Positions 18,511 through 32,111 of a stretch of 64,000 nucleotides of DNA are shown here, one piece after another. The notes beneath the pieces were generated by a model. The model had not been told where the DNA came from. It saw only the letters and a program-made list of their open reading frames with translations, and searched no databases. Every line of letters begins with the position of its first letter. The first letter of the stretch is position 1. The position numbers were made by a program, and so were the translations under genes. This stretch comes from Phaeovulum vinaykumarii (lineage in GTDB: Bacteria > Pseudomonadota > Alphaproteobacteria > Rhodobacterales > Rhodobacteraceae). The stretch is from the NCBI RefSeq assembly GCF_900156695.1, contig NZ_FTOM01000010.1, forward strand, positions 1 to 64,000, in the 5' to 3' direction.

Positions 18511-19773
18511 ATGCCGCTTCTGGTGATGAAATTCGGCGGCACGTCGGTCGCCGACCTCGACCGCATCAAGAACGCCGCCCTCAAGGTCAAACGCGAGGTC
18601 GAGCGCGGCTATGACGTGATCGTCATCGTCTCGGCCATGTCGGGCAAGACCAACGAACTGGTCGGCTGGGTCGAGCAGACCTCGCCGCTGTTCGATGCGC
18701 GCGAATATGACGCCGTGGTCTCGTCGGGCGAGAACGTGACCGCGGGGCTGATGGCGCTGACGCTTCAGGAAATGGATGTTCCGGCGCGCAGCTGGCAGGG
18801 CTGGCAGGTGCCGATCAACACGACCTCGGCGCATTCGGCGGCGCGTTTCGTGTCGATCCCGCCCGACAATATCGAGGCCAAGTTCGCCGAGGGCATGAAG
18901 GTGGCGGTCATCGCGGGCTTCCAGGGGCTGAGCCCCGAGGGCCGCATCACCACGCTGGGGCGCGGCGGATCGGACACGACCGCGGTGGCCTTTGCCGCGG
19001 CCTTCGGTGCCGAGCGCTGCGACATCTACACCGACGTGGACGGCATCTACACGACCGACCCGCGGATCTCGTCGAAGGCGCGCAAGCTTGACCGCATCGC
19101 CTTCGAGGAAATGCTGGAACTGGCCAGCCTGGGGGCCAAGGTGCTCCAGACGCGTTCGGTCGAACTGGCGATACGATATAATGTGCGTCTGCGGGTGCTC
19201 TCGTCCTTCGAGGACACCGACGAAACCTCTGGAACCCTGGTCTGCGGCGAGGATGAAATCATGGAATCGAAAGTCGTCTCGGGTATCGCCTATTCGCGTG
19301 ACGAGGCCAAGATCACGCTGTTCACGATCGAGGATCGTCCCGGCGTGGCCTCGGCGATCTTCGGGCCGCTGTCCGAGGCCGGCGTCAACGTGGACATGAT
19401 CGTCCAGAACATCTCGGAAAAGGATTACGACGAAAGCCATCCCGGTGCCGTCACCGACATGACCTTTTCCTGCCCGATCAATCAGGTCGCGCGCGCCAAG
19501 AAGGCGCTCGAGGATGCGATGGGCGCCGGCATCATCAAGTATGACGACCTCATCATCGACACCGATGTGGCCAAGATCTCGGTCGTGGGGATCGGCATGC
19601 GCAGCCACGCCGGCGTCGCGGCCAAGATGTTCCAGGCGCTGTCTGCCGAGAATATCAACATCAAGGTCATCTCCACTTCGGAGATCAAGATTTCGGTTCT
19701 GATCGATCGGAAATATATGGAACTTGCGGTGCAGGCGCTCCATGATGCGTTCGAGCTTGAAAAGTCGGCCTGA
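18511..19773 (+). CDS. lysC: Aspartate kinase
   Basis: A 420-residue enzyme phosphorylating aspartate, the first step to lysine, threonine, methionine and diaminopimelate. The N-terminal kinase domain begins MPLLVMKFGGTSVAD and contains LGRGGSDTTAVAFAAAF and the DGIYTTDPR segment; two ACT domains follow from about residue 265, matching feedback-inhibited single-function aspartokinases. An open frame starts 22 codons earlier, but ATG at 18511 is preceded by GGAAAGGGG and gives the family N-terminus. It is divergent from the pyruvate kinase-like gene and 79 bp before ptsP. Confidence 0.96.
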   Translation: MPLLVMKFGGTSVADLDRIKNAALKVKREVERGYDVIVIVSAMSGKTNELVGWVEQTSPLFDAREYDAVVSSGENVTAGLMALTLQEMDVPARSWQGWQVPINTTSAHSAARFVSIPPDNIEAKFAEGMKVAVIAGFQGLSPEGRITTLGRGGSDTTAVAFAAAFGAERCDIYTDVDGIYTTDPRISSKARKLDRIAFEEMLELASLGAKVLQTRSVELAIRYNVRLRVLSSFEDTDETSGTLVCGEDEIMESKVVSGIAYSRDEAKITLFTIEDRPGVASAIFGPLSEAGVNVDMIVQNISEKDYDESHPGAVTDMTFSCPINQVARAKKALEDAMGAGIIKYDDLIIDTDVAKISVVGIGMRSHAGVAAKMFQALSAENINIKVISTSEIKISVLIDRKYMELAVQALHDAFELEKSA

Positions 19774-19852
19774 TGCCTGAGCGCCCACGGCGGGGCGCGC
19801 GCGGACATCGCGGGCCCCGGGGGAGCGGTTTCGCGGCCGTGGCGGATCGACC

Positions 19853-22096
19853 ATGAACGACCTTTCGGAAAGCGAGAGCCGCAAGCTTCTGCGGCGGCTT
19901 CAGGACACGCTGGCCACCCCGACCAAAGGGCAGGAGCGGCTGGACCGGATCACCCATCTGATCGCGGATTCCATGCGCTCGCAGGTGTGCTCGATCTATC
20001 TGTTCCGCGATGCCGAGACGCTTGAACTCTGCGCCACCGAAGGTCTGAACCCCGAGGCCGTGCACAAGACAAGGCTGCGGCTGGGCGAGGGTCTGGTGGG
20101 GCGCGTGGCACGCACGGCGCGGCCCGTCAACACCGGCAATGCGCCCTCGGTCAAGGGCTTTCGCTACATGCCCGAGACGGGCGAGGAAATCTATTCGTCC
20201 TTCCTGGGCGTGCCGATCCAGCGCGTCGGCGAGAAGCTGGGCGTGCTGGTCGTGCAGTCGAAGGAGGCGCGCGAATTCTCCGAGGACGAGGTCTACGGCC
20301 TCGAGGTCGTGGCAATGGTGCTGGCCGAGATGACAGAGCTGGGGGCCTTTCTCGGCGAGGGCGAGGCGCTGACGCGCGCCCACCACACCTATCCGGTGAT
20401 GATCCGCGGCGCCTCGGGGCAGGAAGGGGCGGCCAAGGGCCGGGTCTGGCTGCACGAGCCGCGGGTGGTCATCACCAACCCCGTGGGCGAGGATCCCGAG
20501 CGCGAGCTGGAGCGCCTGCACGAGGCCATGTCGGCGCTGCGCGAATCCGTAGACCGGATGCTGGCCGAGGTCGTGGTGGGCGACGGCGATCATCTTCAGG
20601 TGCTCGAGACCTACAAGATGTTTGCCCATTCGCGCGGCTGGCTGCGCCGGATGGAGGAGGACATCGCCCGCGGCCTGTCGGCCGAGGCGGCGGTCGAAAA
20701 GGAACAATCCTCGGCGCGGGCGCGGCTCGAGCAGGTGCCCGACCCCTATCTGCGCGACCGGCTGCACGATCTCGACGACCTGTCGCATCGCCTGCTGCGG
20801 CTGCTGACGGGCCAGGGCCGTGACACCGGCGCCGAGATGCCCGAGGATCCGGTTCTGGTCGCGCGCAACATCGGTCCGGCCGAGTTGCTGGAATACGGGC
20901 GCCAGCTCAAGGGGGTGGTGCTCGAGGAGGGCTCGGTTGGCAGCCATGCCGCGATCGTGGCGCGGGCGCTGGCCATTCCGCTGGTCATCCATGCCGAGCG
21001 CGTCACCACCGAGGCGCTGAATGGCGATCCGATCCTGGTCGACGGCGATCAGGGCATTGTCCATCTGCGCCCCGACGACAGCGTGGCCACCGCCTTCGGC
21101 GAGAAGATCGCCATGCAGGCCGAGGCCCAGAGCCGCTATGCCTCGTTGCGCGACCTGCCCGCCCAGGCCCGCTGCGGCACGCGCATCAAGCTGACGATGA
21201 ATGCCGGCCTGATGGCGGATCTGCCGTCGCTGGCCTCGTCGGGGGCCGAGGGCGTCGGCCTCTTTCGCACCGAGCTGCAATTCCTTGTGCGCAGCCATGT
21301 GCCGCGCCGGGCCGAGCTGGCCGCGATCTACAAACGGGTGATGGATGCCGCCGAGGGCCGCCGGGTGGTGTTCCGCACGCTCGACATCGGTTCGGACAAG
21401 GTGCTGCCCTACATGAAGCCGCAGGACGAGCCCAACCCGGCGATGGGCTGGCGCGCGATCCGGCTGGGGCTGGACCGTCCGGGCGTTCTGAAGATGCAGA
21501 TGCAGGCGCTGGTGCGCGCCGCCCAGGGCCGGCCGCTGGCGCTGATGTTTCCTTTCATCGCCACCGCCGGCGAATTCGACCGCGCCCGCGAGATGTTCGA
21601 CAAGGTGATCGCGCGCGAACAGGCGCTGGGCCATCCCGCGCCCTCGGGCATCGAGGTCGGCGCCATGCTGGAAACGCCCAGCCTGGCCTTTGCGCCGCTG
21701 TCCTTCTTCCGCGCGGCCGATTTCATCTCGATCGGGGGGAACGACCTCAAGCAGTTCTTCTTTGCCGCCGACCGCGAGAACGAGCGCGTGCGCCGCCGCT
21801 ATGACACGCTGGACGGCAGCTTCCTGCGGCTGATCCGCCAGATCGTGGAGCGCTGCGACGAGGCCGGAACGCCGCTCTCCTATTGCGGCGAGGATGCGGG
21901 CCGCCCGCTCGAGGCGCTGACCTTCGCAGCCCTTGGCGTGCGGGCGCTGTCGATGCGGCCGGCCTCGATCGGGCCGGTCAAGCATCTGTTGCGCCGGGTG
22001 CATCTGGGCGATCTGTCCGACGAGATCCAGGCGGCGATGGATCGCGGGGTCGAGAACCTGCGGCCCGTCGTGCTGGGCTGTCTTTCACACGACTGA
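19853..22096 (+). CDS. ptsP: PtsP, enzyme I of the nitrogen phosphotransferase system
   Basis: A 747-residue protein with an N-terminal GAF domain (about 20-165, VCSIYLFRDAETLELCATEG) followed by a full enzyme I. The phosphorylated H365 lies in EEGSVGSHAAIVARALAIP, the same position as in E. coli PtsP. PEP-binding blocks GAEGVGLFRTELQFL, MLETPSLAFAPLSF and the active-site Cys in SYCGEDAGRP are present. It transfers phosphate from PEP to NPr and on to EIIA-Ntr; the GAF domain senses nitrogen status (glutamine) in studied homologues. The lysC-ptsP order is common in this group. Confidence 0.95.
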   Translation: MNDLSESESRKLLRRLQDTLATPTKGQERLDRITHLIADSMRSQVCSIYLFRDAETLELCATEGLNPEAVHKTRLRLGEGLVGRVARTARPVNTGNAPSVKGFRYMPETGEEIYSSFLGVPIQRVGEKLGVLVVQSKEAREFSEDEVYGLEVVAMVLAEMTELGAFLGEGEALTRAHHTYPVMIRGASGQEGAAKGRVWLHEPRVVITNPVGEDPERELERLHEAMSALRESVDRMLAEVVVGDGDHLQVLETYKMFAHSRGWLRRMEEDIARGLSAEAAVEKEQSSARARLEQVPDPYLRDRLHDLDDLSHRLLRLLTGQGRDTGAEMPEDPVLVARNIGPAELLEYGRQLKGVVLEEGSVGSHAAIVARALAIPLVIHAERVTTEALNGDPILVDGDQGIVHLRPDDSVATAFGEKIAMQAEAQSRYASLRDLPAQARCGTRIKLTMNAGLMADLPSLASSGAEGVGLFRTELQFLVRSHVPRRAELAAIYKRVMDAAEGRRVVFRTLDIGSDKVLPYMKPQDEPNPAMGWRAIRLGLDRPGVLKMQMQALVRAAQGRPLALMFPFIATAGEFDRAREMFDKVIAREQALGHPAPSGIEVGAMLETPSLAFAPLSFFRAADFISIGGNDLKQFFFAADRENERVRRRYDTLDGSFLRLIRQIVERCDEAGTPLSYCGEDAGRPLEALTFAALGVRALSMRPASIGPVKHLLRRVHLGDLSDEIQAAMDRGVENLRPVVLGCLSHD

Positions 22097-22152
22097 TCCG
22101 GGCGCACGACTGATCGGGGCCGCCGGGGTGGGTTCGGCCGCTGCCGGCGCCC

Positions 22153-22216
22153 CTGCGCGCCCCATGCCCTGCGCGCCCCGTGTCTTGCGCGCCCCGTGTC
22201 CTGCGCCCCTCGCGCC
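22153..22216. repeat. Degenerate about 16-bp tandem repeat after ptsP
   Basis: Three to four consecutive copies of a unit like CTGCGCGCCCCGTGTC lie between ptsP and the EcsC-like gene. The copies differ by one or two bases or by length. No coding or hairpin role is evident. Confidence 0.6.
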
Positions 22217-22226
22217 CGGCCCGGCC

Positions 22227-23003
22227 TCAGCGCGCCAGAATGCGGGCGCGCAATTCCTCGCGCATCAGCCCCTCGTCCAGCCCCTGATCGCGTGCCAGCC
22301 GGCGCAGGCCGAAATGGACCCGCGCGATCTCCTGATAATAGCTGGTGAAGGTCCAGTTGATCGCCGCGCCCGCGACCGCGCCCAGCACGGGCGCCGATTG
22401 CGCGGCCAGCTTCTGGCCCATCGCCGCCGCCAGCCGCGGCGCCACGCGCGCGATCATCGTGTTGAGGCTCTGGCCCGTCAGCGTGACCTTGAGCGCCAGG
22501 AACCCCACATCGGCGCCATCGTCGCGCGCCAAGGGCCCCGCCGCAGCCATGACCTGAAGGCATTCGAGACGCACCTCCGGATCGGCGGGATCAAAGCCGT
22601 GTTCCTCGGCGATGCCCTGGATCGCGCGCAGAAGGACCGTGATCGTGAAAGGCAATTCCGCCAGCGCGCCGGGCAGACCGCCAAGGCCCCCCGCCGCGCC
22701 CATCGCCGTCGCCAGCGCCGTGTTGACCCAATCGGATTGATCCGCAATCGACCCGCGCGAGGCCGCCGCGGCGTGAAAGGCGCGCTCCAGGGCGACCTCG
22801 GTCGCATGGTCGAGCCGCGCGCGCACCGGCCCCGGCAGCCGCCGCAACAGCCCTTCGGCGCTGGCCCCCACCATGCTCAGCACTTGCATCCCCAGCCCCG
22901 AGGCCGCCCGGTGCCGCGCGGCCAGCGCCTCGAGCGCGCCCAGCACCTGGGGGTCGGAAATGGGTTCGAAGATCACCGCTTCGCGCAGTTCGGTTCCGGT
23001 CAT
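22227..23003 (-). CDS. EcsC-family protein
   Basis: A 258-residue protein with the EcsC family signature, including LAELPFTITVLLRAIQGIAE and the following HGFDPADPEVRLECLQVMAA. Helical, partly hydrophobic segments such as QSAPVLGAVAGAAINWTF suggest membrane association. EcsC proteins are widespread but their biochemical function is not established. A frame extends far upstream, but ATG at 23003 (MTGTELREAV) is the plausible start. It runs in the same direction as the GNAT gene upstream. Confidence 0.8.
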   Translation of the reverse strand: MTGTELREAVIFEPISDPQVLGALEALAARHRAASGLGMQVLSMVGASAEGLLRRLPGPVRARLDHATEVALERAFHAAAASRGSIADQSDWVNTALATAMGAAGGLGGLPGALAELPFTITVLLRAIQGIAEEHGFDPADPEVRLECLQVMAAAGPLARDDGADVGFLALKVTLTGQSLNTMIARVAPRLAAAMGQKLAAQSAPVLGAVAGAAINWTFTSYYQEIARVHFGLRRLARDQGLDEGLMREELRARILAR

Positions 23004-23086
23004 GACATCCCCCGGCTGACGGCCCGTTCCGGGCCCCGACGCCTTCTGATATGGGATGCCCGCGCGCCCGCGTCCAGTGGCGCCCC

Positions 23087-23584
23087 TCAGCCCGCGTCGT
23101 CGCAGAAGCGCGTCACCCGGCCGGTCACGCCCGCCCAGGCCCCCGGCACCAGATCGAAGCCCAGCACGCGGTCGGGGTTGGTGGGCGGGGGCATCTCGAC
23201 CCCCGAAAGCCGGGTGAACCCGAAGCGGCCGTAATAGGGCGCATCCCCCACCAGAAGCACGCGCGCCCAGCCCAGCTTGCGCGCCTCGGCCAGGCTCTCG
23301 TGGATGAGGAGCGCGCCCAGTCCCTCGCCCTGGCGGGTCGGGTGCACGGCCACGGGACCCAGCAGCAGCGTCGGCGCCCCGCCCACCCGGACCGGCCAGT
23401 AGCGGATCACCGCCGCCAGCGTGCCGTCGCCGTCGCGCAGCACCAAGGACAGGTCGGCCACCTTCTCGACCCCGTCGCGCAGCCGATAGGACGACAGCGC
23501 CGTGCGGCCGGGCGCGAAGCACAGGTCATAGAGCGCCTCGACCTCCCACCAATCCGCGTCGGTCTCGGTCCTGAGTTCGTACAT
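23087..23584 (-). CDS. GNAT-family N-acetyltransferase
   Basis: A 165-residue YhbS-like acetyltransferase. The acetyl-CoA binding motif is GPVAVHPTRQGEGLGALLIH (RQGEGLG loop), followed by VLLVGDAPYYGRFGF, typical of this branch. The acceptor cannot be inferred. It precedes the EcsC-like gene with an 83-bp gap and could be co-transcribed. Confidence 0.88.
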   Translation of the reverse strand: MYELRTETDADWWEVEALYDLCFAPGRTALSSYRLRDGVEKVADLSLVLRDGDGTLAAVIRYWPVRVGGAPTLLLGPVAVHPTRQGEGLGALLIHESLAEARKLGWARVLLVGDAPYYGRFGFTRLSGVEMPPPTNPDRVLGFDLVPGAWAGVTGRVTRFCDDAG

Positions 23585-23733
23585 CGCCCCGCCCTTCGCC
23601 CCTGTCCCTCGGCGTTCGTTCGCGCCGCCCTAGCATGTCGCGGCGGCCGGCGCAAAGAGGCCCCGGATGCCATTAACCCGCATGCAACCTTGCCGCGTAA
23701 TACTGGCGCTCATCACGCAAGTCGGACATCGCC

Positions 23734-25137
23734 ATGCCCCTCGATCCAGGCCCTGCCCCGGGCAAGACCGATCTTCATCTCGACGCCATCGTCCGCGACG
23801 CCGAGGCGCTGGGGCGCGACATCGTCGATGTTGCCGCCTTTCTCGATGATCTCGACAGCGCGGCACATGGCCAGATGGCCGAATTGTCCGGCGCGCGCGA
23901 CGCCGCCAATGCCGTGGCCGCGGCGAATGCACGGGTGCAAAGCGCGGTCGATCTTGTGGCCCAATCGGCCGAGGACACGATGACCGCGGTCACCGGCTCG
24001 GCGCGGGTGCTGCGCGAGACAGGCACGCATACGCGCAGCGTGGCCGGCTGGGTGCAATCGGTCGAGACCAAGATGGCCGATGTCGCCGCCACGCTCGATT
24101 CGGTGCAAAGCTCGAACACCGAAATCGCGGGCATCGCCTCGCAGGTCAACATCCTGGCGATCAACGCCAAGATCGAAGCCGTGCGCGCGGGCGACGCCGG
24201 GCGCGGCTTTGCCGTCGTGGCCGAGGCCATCAACGAATTGTCGCGCAAGACCGCCACCGCCGCGGCCACGATCTCGCAGGCGATCTCGGGGCTGAGCGAC
24301 CGCATCGAGACCTTGCGCGCCGAGGCCGCGCGCGTCTCGGTCGATGCCGGCGCGGTCATCACCGGCGCCACCGAAACCGATCAGATCCTGACGCGGATGA
24401 CCGCCTCGGTCGAGGCCACGCGCGGGGCTGCCCTCGACATCGCTGCGCGCGCAGGCGAAGTGCGCGCGGCCAACGATCAATTCGCCCCGGCCTTCCGCGC
24501 CCTGTCCGAGACCACCCGCGCCACCGCCGATGGCGTCCACGAGGCGCGCGAACGTGTCGACGGTCTGGTCAGCCTGGGCGAAAGCATGGTCCAGAACGCG
24601 GTTCTGGCCGGGGGCACCCATGGCGACGGCGCCCTGATCGAATTCATCCGGCAGACGGCCGAGGAGATCGGCGCGCTTTTCGAGGCAGCCATCGACCAGG
24701 GCCGGATCGACGCGCAGCGCCTCTTCGATCAGCGCTATACCGAAATCCCGGGCACCGATCCCGCACAGGTCATGGCCCCCTATACCAAGCTGACCGATGC
24801 GATCTTGCCAGCGGTTCAGGAGCCTGCGCTCGATCTCGATCCGCGCGTGGTCTTCTGCGCCGCGGTCGACCGAAACGGCTATCTTCCGACGCATAACCGC
24901 AAATACTCCCAACCCCAGAGCAACGATCCCGACTGGAATGCCGCGAATTGCCGAAACCGGCGGATCTTCGATGACCGCGTGGGGCTGAGCGCGGGGCAAT
25001 CCACCGCGCCCTTCCTGATCCAGATCTATCGCCGCGACATGGGCGGCGGGAATTTCGTGCTGATGAAGGATCTGTCCGCGCCGATCCATGTGCGCGGGCG
25101 GCATTGGGGCGGCTTGCGGATGGGCTATCGTTTCTGA
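23734..25137 (+). CDS. Soluble methyl-accepting chemotaxis protein with a C-terminal sensor domain
   Basis: A 467-residue cytoplasmic chemoreceptor lacking transmembrane helices. The signalling hairpin is in the first half (SQVNILAINAKIEAVRAGDA and [19 protein letters not shown] at about 130-170). After a helical stretch, residues about 365-467 form a Cache/PAS-like sensor, with DRNGYLPTHNRKYSQPQ, NCRNRRIFDDRVGL and GRHWGGLRMGYRF. This inverted arrangement, signalling domain before sensor, is known from soluble receptors in alphaproteobacteria. No CheR/CheB tether is present at the C-terminus. The ligand is unknown. Confidence 0.9.
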   Translation: MPLDPGPAPGKTDLHLDAIVRDAEALGRDIVDVAAFLDDLDSAAHGQMAELSGARDAANAVAAANARVQSAVDLVAQSAEDTMTAVTGSARVLRETGTHTRSVAGWVQSVETKMADVAATLDSVQSSNTEIAGIASQVNILAINAKIEAVRAGDAGRGFAVVAEAINELSRKTATAAATISQAISGLSDRIETLRAEAARVSVDAGAVITGATETDQILTRMTASVEATRGAALDIAARAGEVRAANDQFAPAFRALSETTRATADGVHEARERVDGLVSLGESMVQNAVLAGGTHGDGALIEFIRQTAEEIGALFEAAIDQGRIDAQRLFDQRYTEIPGTDPAQVMAPYTKLTDAILPAVQEPALDLDPRVVFCAAVDRNGYLPTHNRKYSQPQSNDPDWNAANCRNRRIFDDRVGLSAGQSTAPFLIQIYRRDMGGGNFVLMKDLSAPIHVRGRHWGGLRMGYRF

Positions 25138-25163
25138 ACCGCGCCCCGGCGTGCCCGAACAGG

Positions 25164-25191
25164 AAAAAGGCCGCCGTGTGGAACGGCGGCC
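25164..25191 (-). terminator. Rho-independent terminator for the small minus-strand gene
   Basis: A perfect 9-bp stem GGCCGCCGT/ACGGCGGCC with a 5-base loop is preceded on the plus strand by AAAAA, so on the minus strand the hairpin is followed by TTTTT. It lies between the convergent soluble chemoreceptor gene and the small membrane protein gene. Confidence 0.85.
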
Positions 25192-25276
25192 AGGTGGCGC
25201 TTCGGGATCCGGGGATCAGACCTCCCCGGCGACGATCAGGCAAGAAGCGCGAGGCAGTGAACGAAATGATCGGCGG

Positions 25277-25426
25277 TCAGAGCGGCCCGCCCAGGCTGAG
25301 ACCCGCCACGAGAATGACCCCGAGAGAGGCCGCCCCCAGCGCGTCATGCCACATGCTGTCGGCCGGCAGGCTCAGCGCAGTGCGCGCAAGCTTCAGGGAA
25401 CGTTGAAGAATGTGGATCTGGACCAT
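25277..25426 (-). CDS. Small membrane protein, 49 residues
   Basis: A 49-residue protein starting MVQIHILQRSLKLARTALSL, with one hydrophobic helix near the C-terminus (LGVILVAGLSLGG). ATG at 25426 is preceded by a strong AAAAGGGGGG ribosome site, and a clear terminator follows downstream, so I treat it as a real gene although no family is recognised. A longer frame starts at 25495 but lacks such a site. Confidence 0.6.
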   Translation of the reverse strand: MVQIHILQRSLKLARTALSLPADSMWHDALGAASLGVILVAGLSLGGPL

Positions 25427-25495
25427 GGCACCCCCCTTTTGTTGCCACTTTGTTCTCATATCCTTTCCGCGCGTGCAAGAACTTTTTGAGAACAT

Positions 25496-29769
<4,274 letters not shown>

Positions 29770-30489
29770 TCAGGCGCGCAGCGCCAGCCGCGGTCCGTCG
29801 GTTTGTTCGGCCGGCGCGGGATCGCGCAGCACATAGCCGCGGCCCCAGACGGTCTCGATGTAGTTCTCGCCGCCCGTCACTTCGGAAAGTTTCTTGCGCA
29901 GCTTGCAGATGAACACGTCGATGATCTTGAGCTCGGGCTCGTCCATGCCGCCATAGAGATGGTTGAGGAACATCTCCTTGGTCAGGGTCGTGCCCTTGCG
30001 CAGGCTGAGCAGTTCCAGCATCTGGTATTCCTTGCCGGTCAGATGCACGGGCTTGCCGTCCACATCCACCGTCTTGGCGTCCAGATTGACCGAGATCTTG
30101 CCGGTGCGGATGATCGACTGCTAATGCCCCTTGGAACGACGGATGATGGCGTGGATGCGGGCAACCAGTTCTTCGCGGTGGAAGGGCTTGGTCATGTAAT
30201 CGTCGGCGCCGAAGCCGAAGCCCTTGATCTTGTTCTCGGTGTCGTCGGCCCCCGAGAGAATCAGGATGGGCGTGTCGATCCGGGCCATGCGCAGCTGGCG
30301 CAGAACCTCGTGGCCGTTCATGTCCGGCAGATTCAGATCCAGCAGGATCAGATCGTAATCATAGAGCTTGGCGAGGTCGATTCCCTCTTCGCCAAGGTCG
30401 GTGCAATAGACGTTGAGGTTCGCATGCGTCAGCATGAGCTCGATGCTGCGCGACGTCGTCGGATCATCCTCAACCAGTAGAATCCGCAT
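29770..30489 (-). pseudogene. ctrA: CtrA cell-cycle/GTA response regulator, interrupted by an in-frame TAG
   Basis: The frame from 30489 to 29770 encodes a 239-codon CtrA with near-perfect family sequence. The receiver ([21 protein letters not shown]51-type phospho-site in [13 protein letters not shown]) ends in RRSKGH at codon 122. Codon 123 (30121-30123) is TAG; homologues have Ser or Ala here, and TCG to TAG is one base change. The same frame then continues [17 protein letters not shown] and an intact winged-helix domain ([43 protein letters not shown]). Translation would give a 122-residue receiver; the DNA-binding part could start only from a GTG at 30069 without a visible ribosome site. 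It may be a nonsense mutation, read-through or a sequencing error. It lies downstream of sciP. Confidence 0.9.
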
Positions 30490-30541
30490 CCTGAGTTCTC
30501 CGAATTCATCCCTCGTTCACGATCAGCTTCACCGCAAATGG

Positions 30542-30556
30542 TTAACGCGATGTTAC
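30542..30556. promoter_or_regulatory. Putative CtrA binding site upstream of ctrA
   Basis: TTAA-CGCGATG-TTAC matches the CtrA consensus TTAA-N7-TTAA except for the last base. It is centred about 60 bp upstream of the ctrA start, fitting the autoregulation known for ctrA in Caulobacter. The call is by motif only. Confidence 0.5.
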
Positions 30557-30583
30557 TCTCGCATGAATTCGGCGGAATTCAAC

Positions 30584-30862
30584 CTAAAGTTGCCGATATT
30601 TCTGGATTGCGGTGACCTTCAGGGCAACTTCGCCATGTTTCTTGACCGCATCGGCCCACAGCGCGAACTCTTCCTCGCTCAGGCCATAGCGTTCCAGCAC
30701 CTCGGACAGGGGAATCAGCCCATGCGCCACGGCTTTTACGATGGTTGCCTTGCGGCTGGCCACCCAACGTCGCGTTTCCTTGGGCGGCAGATCGGCACGC
30801 GTCAGGATGCTGCCATCGGGCAGCGTCACGGCGCGCGGCCCATCCACTTTCTTGAGATACAT
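30584..30862 (-). CDS. sciP: SciP, CtrA inhibitory protein (DUF1153)
   Basis: A 92-residue helix-turn-helix protein beginning MYLKKVDGPRAVTLPDG with the core RRWVASRKATIVKAVAHGL and LSEEEFALWADAVKKHG. It matches Caulobacter SciP in length and sequence pattern. SciP binds CtrA-dependent promoters and CtrA itself to block transcription in the G1/swarmer phase. It sits 94 bp upstream of ctrA on the same strand, the arrangement usual in this order. Unlike ctrA it is intact. Confidence 0.93.
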   Translation of the reverse strand: MYLKKVDGPRAVTLPDGSILTRADLPPKETRRWVASRKATIVKAVAHGLIPLSEVLERYGLSEEEFALWADAVKKHGEVALKVTAIQKYRQL

Positions 30863-30931
30863 AGGGACACCCCTTCCTTCTTCACCACGGGCAGAATGGC
30901 ATCCGGGACTTAAGGAGCGGTGAAACGGGGG

Positions 30932-30959
30932 TTGAGAGTGCCTTGCATTTTCCTATATT
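30932..30959 (+). promoter_or_regulatory. Predicted sigma-70 promoter of mnmA
   Basis: TTGAGA (30932-30937) and TATATT (30954-30959) are separated by 16 bp and lie 27 bp upstream of the mnmA ATG, with an AAAGGA ribosome site between. This is a good match in otherwise GC-rich DNA. Confidence 0.6.
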
Positions 30960-30986
30960 CCCGAGGTTTCCCGAAAGGATGCCGAA

Positions 30987-32111
30987 ATGTCCGCGCTGAA
31001 TTCCCTCGGTCTGCCCAAGCCGCCCGCGAAGACCCGCGTCGTCGTGGCGATGTCGGGCGGCGTGGACAGTTCGGTCGTGGCGGCGCAGCTGCACGAACAG
31101 GGCTATGATGTCGTGGGGGTGACGCTTCAGCTTTACGACCACGGTGCGGCGCTGGCGCGCAAGGGCGCCTGCTGCGCGGGGCGCGACATCCACGATGCCC
31201 GCCGCGTGGCCGAATCGCTGGGCTTTCCGCATTATGTGCTGGATTACGAGAACACCTTCCGCGAGGCCGTGATCGAGGAATTCGCCGATGCCTATCTGGC
31301 CGGCGCGACGCCCGTGCCCTGCATCCGCTGCAATGAGCGGGTGAAATTCCGCGACCTGCTGGAGACCGCGCGCGATCTCGAGGCCGATTGCATGGCCACG
31401 GGCCATTACATCCGCCGCTTTGACGGCCCGGCCGGGGCCGAGCTGCATTCGGCCGCCGATCCCACCCGCGACCAGAGCTATTTCCTGTTCTCGACCACCC
31501 GCGAACAGCTTGAATTCCTGCGCTTTCCTCTGGGCGGGCTGGCGTCGAAGGCGGAAACGCGGGCGCTGGCGGCGCGCTATGGGCTGGCGGTGGCGGACAA
31601 GCCCGACAGCCAGGATATCTGCTTTGTCCCCGACGGCAATTACGCCGCCCTGATCGAGAAACTGCGCCCAGGTGCGGCCGAACCGGGCGAGATCGTGGAC
31701 ACCGCGGGCCGCGTTTTGGCCCGCCACCGCGGGGTGATCCATTACACCATCGGCCAGCGCCGCGGTCTGGGGATCGGCGGCCTGACCGAGCCGCTCTATG
31801 TCGTGCGCCTTGATCCCGAGACACGGCAGGTCATCGTGGGCCCCAAGGCCGATCTGGCCACCCGGATCATCCGCGTCGAACAGGTCAACTGGCTGGGCGA
31901 CGGCGATTTCCAGGCGGGCGAGCACGAGGTGCGGGTGCGCGTGCGCTCGACCCGGCCGCCGCGGCCCGCGCTTTTGCGCGCCACCGCCCCCACCCGCGCC
32001 GAGGTCGAGCTGATCGACCCCGAAGAGGGCGTGAGCCCCGGCCAGGCCTGCGTCTTCTATGCCCGCGAAGGCACCCGCGTGCTGGGCGGCGGCTGGATCG
32101 TCAAGGCGTGA
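30987..32111 (+). CDS. mnmA: tRNA-specific 2-thiouridylase MnmA
   Basis: A 374-residue enzyme that adds sulfur to the wobble U34 of tRNA-Lys, -Glu and -Gln. The PP-loop is SGGVDS at 23-28. The two catalytic cysteines lie in [14 protein letters not shown] and [14 protein letters not shown]; the substrate loop GHYIRRF and the C-terminal beta-barrel domain are present. The start follows an AAAGGA site and a recognisable promoter. It is divergent from sciP and convergent with lpxB. Confidence 0.96.
   Translation: MSALNSLGLPKPPAKTRVVVAMSGGVDSSVVAAQLHEQGYDVVGVTLQLYDHGAALARKGACCAGRDIHDARRVAESLGFPHYVLDYENTFREAVIEEFADAYLAGATPVPCIRCNERVKFRDLLETARDLEADCMATGHYIRRFDGPAGAELHSAADPTRDQSYFLFSTTREQLEFLRFPLGGLASKAETRALAARYGLAVADKPDSQDICFVPDGNYAALIEKLRPGAAEPGEIVDTAGRVLARHRGVIHYTIGQRRGLGIGGLTEPLYVVRLDPETRQVIVGPKADLATRIIRVEQVNWLGDGDFQAGEHEVRVRVRSTRPPRPALLRATAPTRAEVELIDPEEGVSPGQACVFYAREGTRVLGGGWIVKA

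Noticed and set aside
18337-19884. Upstream extension of the pyruvate kinase-like frame
   Set aside because: It runs antisense through lysC, which has full family sequence on the plus strand; the composition of the extension is that of a shadow frame.
29770-30069. Separate gene for the CtrA DNA-binding domain starting at GTG 30069
   Set aside because: There is no visible ribosome site and the frame is continuous with the upstream receiver apart from the TAG, so it is described as part of interrupted ctrA.
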